Origin: Calothrix sp. CSU_2_0
GTDB lineage: Bacteria > Cyanobacteriota > Cyanobacteriia > Cyanobacteriales > Nostocaceae
DNA: 32,109 bases
Direction of reading: 5' to 3'
Assembly: GCA_012034595.1 (NCBI GenBank)
Contig: JAAUPE010000085.1
Location: 1 to 32,109, forward strand
Shown: piece by piece, positions 24,881 through 32,086 of the stretch
How the letters are laid out: each line of letters starts with the position of its first letter
How positions within the stretch are numbered: position 1 is the first letter of the stretch
Position numbers and translations under genes: made by a program
Notes under the pieces: model-generated
Database searches by the model: none
Seen by the model: the letters and a program-made list of their open reading frames with translations, nothing else
Told to the model about the DNA's origin: nothing

Positions 24881-25950
24881 TTACTTCAATTCCGGATGTG
24901 CCTTATCTTCAGCACTCAACCTACCCATATTATTAATTGTGGCAATCATTTGATACAAACGTCCCAAATCCCGTTGATTAAAATTCAATATCAAACGCGG
25001 TAAATCAATCGTTTCGTCTTGTCCTTCCTGGGGTAAAGCCTGACTTTTTTGGATTTTCCCCTTGACTAAAATATCGCTAAACTCTGTATTGAGCTGGTCA
25101 ACTTCAGCATCAGATAAATTTGACTTGAGACGAATTACCAATTGGTTACTGACATAACGACTTGAATGGTAAACTTGATAAAAACTGGTAATAGCATTAC
25201 AAGCTACCTCCAGATTATCTGTAATCGTGTAAAGATTAGGGTCTTCCGGACTAACTAAACCAGTTTTCAGCAAATGTTCGTCAACATACTTACTCCAAGA
25301 CAGCCAATAGTCACCACCAGGATGGTCAATTAAAACCAAAGGTACAGGACCAAATTTCCCAGTTTGGCTGAGAGTCATACACTCAAACGCTTCATCCTGA
25401 GTCCCAAAACCCCCAGCAAACACCGCAACAGCATCACTTTCCTTGAGCAAAAACAGCTTGCGGGTAAAGAAATACTTAAAATGAATTAACTTGCGATCGC
25501 CTTCAATATACGGATTCGCTTGCTGTTCAATGGTAACTGAATATTCAAACCAAAAGAATTATCACGCCCAGCACCTTCATGCCCAGCCTGCATAATACCA
25601 CCACCGCCACCAGTCATCACCATAAACCCTAACTCAGCGACACGATGGGCAAATTCCAGTGCCATCTTATATTCTGGGGTTTCTGGAGCCAGACGTGCGG
25701 AACCAAAAATCGTCACTTTGCGAACATGACGGTAATCATAAAACATCTGGAAACCGCGTTCCATATCAGCCAAAGAAGACGACAAGATTTTCCAATCAAG
25801 ACGTTCAATTTCGGTATCAGCTAAACGCAAAATTGTCAATAGCGCCTGCTGGATGAATTGTCGATGCTTTGACTCTGGTAAGCGATCGATTAATTCAGCA
25901 ATATTAGTTTGGAGAGACTCTAATGTGTCAAACGACGTATCCAAGGTCAT
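24881..25950 (-). pseudogene. LOG-family (TIGR00730) Rossmann protein, frame broken by a 1-nt deletion
   Basis: The N-terminal half (25950 down to about 25530) and the C-terminal half (25450 to 24881) lie in different frames, but join into one LOG-family protein of about 356 residues. The family includes cytokinin-riboside-monophosphate phosphoribohydrolases and nucleotide-binding relatives. Motifs are present on both sides of the break: VTIFGSARL and VMTGGGGGIMQAGHEGAGRD in the first part, FAGGFGTQDEAFE (the GG-x-GT-x-x-E signature) in the second. On the minus strand the break is at TTACCATTGAACAG; adding one T gives LPFEQQANPYIEGDRKLIHF, as expected. The sequence between the halves still reads as protein in the shifted frame, so the event is recent or is a sequence error. 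The ATG at 25950 is preferred over the TTG at 25965. Confidence 0.85.
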
Positions 25951-26599
25951 GAGAAATGCCGCCAAAAGGCTTTATATTTTACTTACAAATTGATGTAGAT
26001 TTAAGACGTTGCTAAATATGAGATATGAAATACGCAAATCAAATATGTGAAATCCTCACTCTCTGCACCTTTGCGCCATTAGGTGAGACAAATTCATAGA
26101 TTTAATTCAGTCCATAAAGTAACCATTCAAACTTAACCTACTTCGATCGCCGTCGCAAGGGTTTGAGACACAGCAAAGTCACCCTGAGAATCGCCGAGAG
26201 TGAAGACAGAGGAAAAAGAAAAAACGCCTTCAGTCGTGAAACCAAAGACGTAATATCTAGTCAATTAATGCCTAAAGTAATAAGTTGCGTGGGAAGAGAA
26301 CCTGGTGGAAGACTAAATCTCCCAGCCTAGCTTGGAAAGTTTCCTCCGTTAGGCAAACTTCGGGCGATTTCGATACAGACAGAGAAAATAATAAATGAGC
26401 CAGGATAACTAGCACAAATCACTTGCACAACCGGAGTTCCTGGGGTTGAACTAAGTGTAGCCAGTAGGGCGATCGCATTGCCAAAAAGTCATAACCCAAA
26501 AAGTCATAACTTTAATAAATTTAGTCATGCTCACACCATCACAACTTTGTATCAAGTCCTCTCTGACTCGTAAATGCTTCTCTACAAAATTACTTAACT
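25951..26599. other. Unexplained intergenic region with a hairpin and a decayed-looking frame
   Basis: About 650 bases between the broken LOG gene and trxA. On the minus strand a frame of about 44 codons (roughly 26262-26131) ends in LGDSQGDFAVSQTLATAIEV and a stop, which reads like the C-terminus of a lost gene. Upstream frames contain stops. A hairpin lies at 26337-26361 (AAGTTTCCT/AGGCAAACTT, with bulges). A tandem AAAAAGTCATAACCC/AAAAAGTCATAAC sits at about 26483-26510. No intact gene or known RNA was recognised. Confidence 0.45.
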
Positions 26600-26923
26600 T
26601 TATAGATATTTTTCCAAAGTATTGGCTAATGTAGTTTTCGGAACGGCTCCGACAACCATATCAACTTTTTGCCCACCCTTAAAAATCATCAAAGTTGGAA
26701 TACTGCGGATACCATACTGGCTGGCAACATTCGGATTTTCATCGGTGTTAAGTTTGACTACCTTGAGTTGCCCTTCGTACTGAGCTGCAATTTCTTCTAC
26801 TACGGGGGCTACCATCCGGCAGGGACCGCACCAGGGTGCCCAAAAGTCAACTAGAACAGGGACTTCGCTGTCTAGAACTTCCTGCTTGAAAGTAGAATCG
26901 GTAACTTGTGCGGCTGCTGACAT
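26600..26923 (-). CDS. trxA: Thioredoxin
   Basis: A 107-residue thioredoxin, the normal length, with the active site [10 protein letters not shown] (redox Cys at 31 and 34) and the cis-Pro loop [12 protein letters not shown] (about 73-84). It reduces protein disulfides and is itself reduced by thioredoxin reductases; in cyanobacteria this links photosynthetic electron flow to enzyme control. The acidic buried Asp (VDFWAPW) is present. In many cyanobacteria trxA lies close to guaB with the small RNA gene yfr1 between them. Here the three are in the same order and orientation, but trxA is about 1.9 kb from yfr1 because of repeats and gene remnants. Confidence 0.96.
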   Translation of the reverse strand: MSAAAQVTDSTFKQEVLDSEVPVLVDFWAPWCGPCRMVAPVVEEIAAQYEGQLKVVKLNTDENPNVASQYGIRSIPTLMIFKGGQKVDMVVGAVPKTTLANTLEKYL

Positions 26924-27073
26924 GCCTTAAGACCTTGCCTAATATTGTTTTTGATTTTTGTGAAAATTCTACCACAGTGAAATGCACTGCTTCGGACTCG
27001 TGCATATACATTTACATCTACCTTTAGAATTTATTCACAATATTTCTGGAATTGGCTATTAATGAATTAGAAA

Positions 27074-27135
27074 TTCTCAAGGTAGACGAGGTTTCTCAAT
27101 CGTATCATTCGTAGGGGCTGGGTATCCCCGCCCCT
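27074..27135. repeat. Fragment of a MITE-like terminus plus a GGGGC palindrome
   Basis: Bases 27074-27094 match, inverted and over 21 bases exactly, the left end of the element at 31878-31997. Bases 27113-27135 form a hairpin (AGGGGCTGGG, TAT, CCCCGCCCCT; one mismatch), a common dispersed cyanobacterial palindrome. Together they supply the last residues of the gene remnant at this place. Confidence 0.75.
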
Positions 27136-27618
27136 TATATGTTGGGTTGGTATTGGTCTTTTTGTTTGTGTTCCCTGTTCTTCCATCCCTTGCACCGAAA
27201 CCGAGTAAGTCGAAGTAGAGGGTTGCGGCTGTTCCTGCTTGGATACCAGTTAAATCGACTTTAAATGTAAGTGGTTGGTTGAGGGTGAGTTGAGTACCGG
27301 GGGTAGTGAGGTCATATTTTCCTGCGGCTTCGCCTGTGGTGGCTCGGAAGGCTGTGTCAGCTAGGGTTTGGGTGAATTCGCCGTTTTCCCAGGGAGTTTG
27401 GTCGATGAACCAGCCCACGCCGTTGGCATCAGCGTCGATGAGGAGGGTGCCGCCGTTGGGACGACCATATTGGTCGAAAGAGTTGATTTGGGCTTCGGCT
27501 AGTTGTCCGATGGGGAGGTCGGTGATTTGGAGGTTGATGTTGAAGGTGGGGTCGAATAAGGTAGCCCAGGAATCAGTAGCATTATATTTGAGATTAGAAA
27601 CAAAATTGGAAGTTAAAT
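27077..27618 (-). pseudogene. C-terminal remnant of a large secreted or surface protein
   Basis: The open frame extends to 28012, but only the part up to about 27618 looks like protein-coding sequence: DATSWATLFDPTFNINL-like start, LPIGQLAEAQINSFDQYGRP, GGTLLIDADANGVGWFIDQT, and a C-terminal QPLTFKVDLTGIQAGTAATL segment. From memory, similar cyanobacterial extracellular proteins have a metalloprotease-like HExxH segment right after the TGEAAGKYD stretch. Here TGEAAGKYD jumps directly to LTTPGTQLTL, which suggests an internal deletion. The 3' end runs into a palindrome and a MITE fragment that encode KGRGYPAPT and the terminal residues. There is no start codon or signal peptide at the 5' side, where it abuts the plus-strand pentapeptide-like gene. 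The family assignment is tentative. Confidence 0.5.
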
Positions 27619-27619
27619 A

Positions 27620-27961
27620 ATGGTTTTGAAAATGACTCCAGAAGAATTGGTTGGTAGCTACCTCCAAGGGGAACGTGATTTTCGAGGAATCAAGTTGATC
27701 CAATCCCCGTTCGATGTCGAAGGAAACGAAATCGACTTGCGGGGAAGTGTCCTCAATCATATAAATGCTACTTGCGCTTACTTCGACAGAGCTATTAACA
27801 TTGGAGCGCTGGAATATGCTATTTTGGCTGATGCTAGCTTCCAAGATGCTCATATCCCCGACCAACTTATCTGTCGTGGCGGAAATTTGATTTGGAGAAC
27901 TATTATGCCCGATGGCACTATCAAACTTGGTCCCCAGTGCGGAGACGGGGAAGGTAGATAG
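27620..27961 (+). CDS. Pentapeptide-repeat-like protein, possibly degenerate
   Basis: A 113-residue frame. The opening (MTPEELVGSYLQGERDFRGIKLIQ) matches the usual start of cyanobacterial pentapeptide-repeat proteins, where GERDF precedes the first coil. Five-residue periodicity persists (IDLRGSVLNHINATCAYFDR, then LADASFQDAHIPDQLICRGG) but many positions are no longer the A(D/N)LxG consensus. The end (TIMPDGTIKLG) is again typical. It may be a divergent or decaying member. Met at 27632 is an alternative start. It begins 2 bases from the end of the minus-strand remnant, suggesting that two gene fragments were joined here. Its stop overlaps the first copy of a 150-base duplication. The function is unknown; such proteins form right-handed beta-helices. 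Confidence 0.6.
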   Translation: MVLKMTPEELVGSYLQGERDFRGIKLIQSPFDVEGNEIDLRGSVLNHINATCAYFDRAINIGALEYAILADASFQDAHIPDQLICRGGNLIWRTIMPDGTIKLGPQCGDGEGR

Positions 27962-28110
27962 TGCGATCGCAATCCCCCGTAGGTTGGGTGGAGGCTTTGC
28001 GTAACCCAACACATGATATTAATAAAACAGAAATTTTTTAAACAATCAAATAATTAAATTCAACCATAAAAATAGACGCTTCAAATATTAAATAAAATGT
28101 TGGGGTACGA
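27961..28110. repeat. Copy A of a 150-bp direct repeat (MITE-like)
   Basis: Starts GTGCGATCGCAATCCC and ends AAATGTTGGGGTACG. Copy B (28229-28378) has the same length and matches over most positions, including the start, AACCCAACACATGATAT and the last 30 bases. Each copy has complementary termini of the type GTTGGGTTACG/CGTAACCCAAC. Confidence 0.85.
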
Positions 28111-28228
28111 CGCAAATATATATCAATCAATTCACTTCATATATACCTCTTGCGCCTGCACCCAACCGACAAATATATTATTTATAATCAAGAAAATACA
28201 TGGTGAAATACCACAAAGTGTTTTCCAA

Positions 28229-28378
28229 GTGCGATCGCAATCCCTCGTAAGTTTGGTGGAACGAAGTGGAACCCAACACATGATATGAAGAAAACGGAAA
28301 TTATTTAAACAAAAAAAATAACTAACTCCAATACTTAAAAATTAACTCTTCAAATATTAAATAAAATGTTGGGTTACG
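28229..28378. repeat. Copy B of the 150-bp direct repeat
   Basis: Diverged second copy (by eye about three quarters identical to copy A), separated from it by 118 bases. A 63-codon open frame at 28097-28288 lies across the copies and is not credible. Confidence 0.85.
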
Positions 28379-28849
28379 GTGAGTCCAATTGGCGGTGTCG
28401 GTTTCCGTCCCCGCAGTCCCCTCAACGGGGGGGAACCCCCGCACGGGGCTGCTCTTCGCCAAACTGGCGAATCCGAAGGGTGAAAATTATAGATTTATAG
28501 TTCTGGGTTGCTGACAAAATATACTGAGATATCCCTTTAGTATTAAGTGCGATCGCATCAACAAGAAATGCATATTCTCGAATAAATCATACTTTTTTTA
28601 TTTGAATAGGTCGATAAAATCACGGTTTTTTTTCGCGATTCAAATGCTTTGCTGCGATATAAGCTAAACGCTACTCTCCGAGATGGCTTTGCCAATGTCT
28701 ACCTTTGGAAGTTACTCCATGCCTAGCCGCAAGGTAGCAATCTCAAATTCTTTATAAAAACACTTGTTGAAAACCCTTGAGGATGTGACTCGTAGCGACT
28801 CAGGTATTCATCCGCCGCATTGGAATTTCTCTATAAATCTTGACTAACC
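28379..28849. other. Repeat-rich non-coding region
   Basis: About 470 bases without a gene. Bases 28385-28490 hold a GC-rich block with CGGGGG/CCCCCG and TTGGCG/CGCCAA inverted repeats, unlike the AT-rich flanks, probably another dispersed element. The remainder (28500-28849) shows only a HIP1 octamer and short palindromic fragments. Confidence 0.55.
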
Positions 28850-28852
28850 CTA

Positions 28853-28925
28853 CAAAAGGAACCGCCCGAACAGTAGTCCGGGCGGAGTGTGGTGTGAGGA
28901 GTGAACGGAAACATGCGTCTCCGCT
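28853..28925 (-). ncRNA. yfr1: Yfr1 small regulatory RNA
   Basis: Read on the minus strand, a 7-base-pair stem-loop (CGGAGAC, GCAT, GTTTCCG) is followed by the unpaired core ACTCCTCACAC (28902-28892), invariant in cyanobacterial Yfr1. A terminator hairpin follows (CCGCCCG, 28885-28879, with CGGGCGG, 28868-28862) and then TTCCTTTT. A -10 box TACAAT (28937-28932) lies 6 bases before the inferred start near 28925. Its place next to the guaB-type gene agrees with what is known of this RNA. Yfr1 acts by pairing its core with target mRNAs, including outer-membrane porin messages in Prochlorococcus. Confidence 0.88.
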
Positions 28926-28931
28926 ATCTCT

Positions 28932-28959
28932 ATTGTAGGCGACATATGAAATTTTTCCA
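28932..28959 (-). promoter_or_regulatory. Promoter of yfr1
   Basis: -10 TACAAT at 28937-28932, with a weak -35 (TGGAAA) 16 bases further upstream on the minus strand. The -10 spacing to the 5' stem of Yfr1 is ideal. Confidence 0.6.
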
Positions 28960-29100
28960 GTGATTGTTTAAGAGCCTGGAAAAATTTATTTAAGAATTTG
29001 ATGATGAAATTGAGAAGATATGGAAAAAGGCAACGGGAAATGGGAAAAAGCAAAAAAATATGAGATTTGACTTCCTGTTGTCCCTTTCACCCTTCTTAAT

Positions 29101-30264
29101 TTATTTACCCATACCCAATTGTTGAGCTTTTTGGTAAACTTTGCCTTCAGTCAGCAATGAAGGTGCAATAACGACTTCGACTTGTTGCATTTCTTTAATA
29201 TTTTTAGCACCTAAAGTACCCATACTAGTCTTTAATGCTCCCAAAAGGTTATGAGTACCATCATCAAGTCCTGCGGGTCCTCTGAGAATTTGCTCTAAAG
29301 TACCTGTAGTTGCGACACGAATGCGAGTACCGCGTGGTAAAACTGGGCTAGGTGTTGCCATGCCCCAATGAAAACCCCGTCCAGGAGCTTCAGCAGCACG
29401 GGCAAAGGGTGAACCAATCATTACACCATCAGCACCACAGGCTATACATTTACAGATGTCACCACCCGTAATTAAACCGCCATCGGCAATAACTGGGATA
29501 TATTTGCCTGTTTCCCGGAAAAAGTCATCACGGGCAGCAGCACAGTCGGAAATAGCAGTTGCTTGGGGAACTCCCACACCCAACACTCCCCGCGAAGTAC
29601 AAGCAGCGCCAGGACCAATTCCCACCATAACGGCGGCTGCACCTGCTTTCATCAAATTTAAGCTGACATCATAGGTGACGCAGTTACCCAATGCGACAGG
29701 CATGGGCATTTCTTGGCAAAAAGTCGCTAGGTCTAAAGGTACTATCGATTCGGGTGACAAGTGTGCCGTAGAAACTACCGTTGCTTGGATAAAAAATAAA
29801 TCTGCACCAGCTGCTGCCACAACCGAACCAAATTTACTCGCTCCTGCTGGGGTTGCACTAACTGCGGCAATACCACCTTGTTGCTTGATTTCTGTAATTC
29901 TTTGCGTGATTAGTTCGGGTTTAATGGGTTCGGCATATAGTTGTTGCATCAACCCCACAAATTCATCTTTACCAACTGAGGCAATACGGTCTAAAATTGG
30001 CTCTGGATTTTCGTAGCGAGTTTGGATTCCTTCGAGGTTCAGCACGCCTAATGCACCCAACTTCGATAAACCTACTGCCATGCGGACATCGACTACGCCA
30101 TCCATCGCGCTGGCAATAATGGGAATTTCCCGCTCAATATTGCCAATGCTCCATTTTGTATCCGCTAAATTTGGATCGAGTGTCCGATTTCCGGGGGATA
30201 AAGCAATTTCATCAATCCCATATGCTCTGCGGGCAGTTTTCCCCCGTCCGATTTGAATGTCCAC
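29101..30264 (-). CDS. guaB3: IMP dehydrogenase family protein without CBS domains (GuaB3 type)
   Basis: A 387-residue (beta/alpha)8-barrel protein of the IMPDH/GMPR family. The family signatures are present: [20 protein letters not shown] near the N-terminus, the catalytic-loop [20 protein letters not shown] carrying the nucleophilic Cys, and [20 protein letters not shown] with [19 protein letters not shown] for phosphate binding. CBS domains are absent, which separates it from classical GuaB (about 490 residues) and fits cyanobacterial GuaB3. GuaB3 is reported as an IMP dehydrogenase feeding GMP synthesis. The open frame reaches 30327, but the GTG at 30264 ([16 protein letters not shown]) gives the usual length and N-terminus. 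The yfr1 gene follows downstream on the same strand. Confidence 0.9.
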   Translation of the reverse strand: MDIQIGRGKTARRAYGIDEIALSPGNRTLDPNLADTKWSIGNIEREIPIIASAMDGVVDVRMAVGLSKLGALGVLNLEGIQTRYENPEPILDRIASVGKDEFVGLMQQLYAEPIKPELITQRITEIKQQGGIAAVSATPAGASKFGSVVAAAGADLFFIQATVVSTAHLSPESIVPLDLATFCQEMPMPVALGNCVTYDVSLNLMKAGAAAVMVGIGPGAACTSRGVLGVGVPQATAISDCAAARDDFFRETGKYIPVIADGGLITGGDICKCIACGADGVMIGSPFARAAEAPGRGFHWGMATPSPVLPRGTRIRVATTGTLEQILRGPAGLDDGTHNLLGALKTSMGTLGAKNIKEMQQVEVVIAPSLLTEGKVYQKAQQLGMGK

Positions 30265-30493
30265 GCTGCTAAGTTCCCAAATCTGTTTTAAGGCTAAGTT
30301 ATCAAATTTTAAGTTACTTAGTGGCATTTTTTCACGGCAATTAAAGCTACATCCCGCTCTTTCTAAGTGTGATATGTAGCTTGTTTCACTATAGGAGGTT
30401 GGTGTATCTACAGGATATTTATTTAATTAACCGCCAAGTAAGCCTTAGACACAATGGAGGGGGGATATGGGGTTTAGATGGGGTTTGGCTGAC

Positions 30494-31231
30494 TTAAGAC
30501 CTCAGGTAACTTGCCCCATTTATATCCACAATTGAACCCGCGAGAAACTCCGAGCCGGGAGCAGCTAAGAACAACACAGTTTGGGCGATTTCCTCTGGTT
30601 TTGCGACCCTATTCAAGGGGCTTTGCTGGCGAATTTCATCCCCCGCAGGACTTGACAAAAGTTCGCGAGTCATGTCTGTTTCGACGAAACCGGGGGCGAC
30701 TGCTGTAACAAAAATATTATACGGTGCTAAGTGCTGCGCTAAGGATTGGGTAAAAGAATTGAGAGCGGCTTTACTGGCTCCATAAGCTGTAGCGGTGGGT
30801 TCTCCGCGAAAGGCTCCGCGAGAAGTAATGTTGATAATGCGTCCGCTTTGCTGTTGCATCATGTATTTAGCAACACAATATGCTAAGTTCACTGCGCCGA
30901 GTAAATTAATATTTAAATTTCGCTGCCAAATTTCTTGCCAATCTTGGTAACTGGTTTGATTGAGGGGATGTTGTTGATAGATACCAGCATTATTGACCAA
31001 AATGTCAATGTGCCCAAATTCAGCAATGATTTTATCGACCATTTCCACGATCGCAACGGGATTTGCTAGGTCTGCACCGATGATAATATGTCCTGTACCT
31101 GCCAAAGTATCCCGGAATTTTTCGCTAATCTGACGCTGCTGGTGGTAATGAATGGCGACACGGGCATTGGCAGAGGCAAAAGCAAATGCGATCGCTTTAC
31201 CAATGCCTCGCGAAGCTCCCGTAACCAGCAC
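30494..31231 (-). CDS. Short-chain dehydrogenase/reductase, FabG-like
   Basis: A 245-residue SDR from the GTG at 31231. Cofactor motif TGASRGIG (4-11), NNAG (80-83), and the catalytic Ser137 (NITSRGAF), Tyr150 and Lys154 (AYGASK) are all present. APGFVETDMT (179-188) and a C-terminal GSIVDINGASY complete the FabG-like pattern. It probably uses NADP(H), but HYHQQRQ after beta-2 does not decide it. Reduction of 3-oxoacyl-ACP is possible; many SDRs with this look act on other ketones. Upstream of the GTG the frame continues as INFDFHGKTV, which is what the family normally has before LVTGASRG. The true start may thus be the ATT at 31258 (a rare start, or a mutated ATG). The gene is about 230 bases from GuaB3 on the same strand. 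Confidence 0.85.
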   Translation of the reverse strand: MLVTGASRGIGKAIAFAFASANARVAIHYHQQRQISEKFRDTLAGTGHIIIGADLANPVAIVEMVDKIIAEFGHIDILVNNAGIYQQHPLNQTSYQDWQEIWQRNLNINLLGAVNLAYCVAKYMMQQQSGRIINITSRGAFRGEPTATAYGASKAALNSFTQSLAQHLAPYNIFVTAVAPGFVETDMTRELLSSPAGDEIRQQSPLNRVAKPEEIAQTVLFLAAPGSEFLAGSIVDINGASYLRS

Positions 31232-31300
31232 CGTTTTTCCGTGAAAGTCAAAGTTAATCAGACTTATACCAACCTGTTTCTAAAGCTATTAATTTTCTCT

Positions 31301-31795
31301 TTAAAACCGCAAACCCACGCCACCTTGTAATGACAATGCTGTCCCACCTCCATTGCGGAAAGCATCGAAGGCAATAATTGCATTTCCAAAAATTACCGTG
31401 TTGCTATTGGGTACGTTGTAATCAACACCTGGTTGGAGGGCAAAGGCAATTTTGTTACCCACTGGTGAAGGTTCATCACCACCAGCTAATACCAATCCCG
31501 CACCAATATAAGCGTCTGTTTGCCAGTTGAGGGGTAAGTCGTAGGATACTGTGGGTACGACTGCCACGCTTCTACCGATTAAAGCTTGGGCACGGAAGGA
31601 AACTGGTGTTTCCAAAAGTTTGTAACGGACGGCTAATACACCCCCAATTTGAGTCCCATCAGAAAGACCAACGGATGGACCAATGCCGACGTAGCTACCG
31701 TAAGCAACCTGTGCTTGGGCTGGTTTGGCAAATTGGGTCAAACTTAAAATTGAAGTTGCGATCGCCAATGATGTTAAGTATTTCAAATGTTTCAT
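31301..31795 (-). CDS. Small outer-membrane beta-barrel protein
   Basis: A 164-residue protein. Residues 1-29 are a signal peptide (MKHLKYLTSLAIATSILSLT, cleavage after AQA). The mature part (about 135 residues) is built of alternating strands (VSFRAQALIGRSVAVVPTVS, TDAYIGAGLVLAG, KIAFALQPGVDY, TVIFGNAIIAFDAF) and ends in an aromatic residue (LQGGVGLRF), as in outer-membrane proteins recognised by BamA. Its function is unknown. The frame extends upstream to 31837, but the ATG at 31795 is preceded at 7 bases by GAGGAG, which decides the start. The 5' region GTGAGGAGT is exactly complementary to nine bases of the Yfr1 core. Confidence 0.8.
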   Translation of the reverse strand: MKHLKYLTSLAIATSILSLTQFAKPAQAQVAYGSYVGIGPSVGLSDGTQIGGVLAVRYKLLETPVSFRAQALIGRSVAVVPTVSYDLPLNWQTDAYIGAGLVLAGGDEPSPVGNKIAFALQPGVDYNVPNSNTVIFGNAIIAFDAFRNGGGTALSLQGGVGLRF

Positions 31796-31801
31796 GTCCC
31801 G

Positions 31802-31810
31802 ACTCCTCAC
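31802..31810 (-). promoter_or_regulatory. Shine-Dalgarno of the outer-membrane protein, candidate Yfr1 target
   Basis: On the minus strand GTGAGGAGT lies 6 bases before the ATG and is the full complement of ACTCCTCAC in the Yfr1 core (28902-28894). Pairing would hide the ribosome-binding site. The match extends neither way, so it is nine base pairs; some complementarity is expected because the core resembles an anti-Shine-Dalgarno sequence. Confidence 0.55.
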
Positions 31811-31822
31811 GTATTTTTTTAA

Positions 31823-31858
31823 ATGGGCAATGGGCAATGGGCAATGGGCAATGGGTAT
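31823..31858. repeat. ATGGGCA heptamer repeat
   Basis: Five tandem copies of a 7-base unit (ATGGGCA, with the last changed to ATGGGTA). This is another STRR-type heptamer. Confidence 0.9.
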
Positions 31859-31877
31859 AGAAAATAAAATTCGGAAT

Positions 31878-31997
31878 TAAACCTCGTCTACCTTGAGAAC
31901 TGTAGTTTCCAACAAAGACCTTGAGATTGCTTCCTTACGTCGCAATGACACATTTGAATAGTTAAAAAACTCCAGGTTTGATCGTGGACGAGGTTTA
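31878..31997. mobile_element. MITE-like element, 120 bp
   Basis: Terminal inverted repeats TAAACCTCGTCTAC (31878-31891) and GTGGACGAGGTTTA (31984-31997) match over 13 of 14 positions. The interior contains a GAGATTGC/GCAATGAC palindrome (about 31921-31950). No coding frame is present. The 21 bases at 31879-31899 recur inverted at 27074-27094, so the end exists elsewhere in the window. Confidence 0.65.
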
Positions 31998-32039
31998 GTT
32001 GTTGTATAAGTAACTTGTATTGCAAATTATCCAACATCT

Positions 32040-32086
32040 CAACCCATGCCCATCCCTATGCCCATCCCCATCCCATGCCCATCCTA
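32040..32086. repeat. ATGCCCATCC-type degenerate tandem repeat
   Basis: CCCATGCCCATCCCTATGCC and related overlapping units (the complement of the ATGGGCA heptamer) repeat several times before the right end of the window. Confidence 0.8.

Noticed and set aside
27619-28012. N-terminal extension of the minus-strand 311-codon frame
   Set aside because: This part is the antisense of the pentapeptide-like gene, which has the better protein signature; only the downstream part was kept as a remnant.
28097-28288. Plus-strand open frame of 63 codons
   Set aside because: It lies across the two 150-bp repeat copies and shows no family features.
28850-29053. Minus-strand open frame of 67 codons
   Set aside because: It overlaps the whole of Yfr1 and its promoter; codons are formed by the sRNA and its terminator.
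29101-30264. Classical GuaB (IMP dehydrogenase with CBS domains)
   Set aside because: No CBS domain insertion and only 387 residues; the GuaB3 type fits better.
31823-32086. CRISPR array
   Set aside because: Repeat units are 7 bases, contiguous, without unique spacers; no cas gene is nearby.
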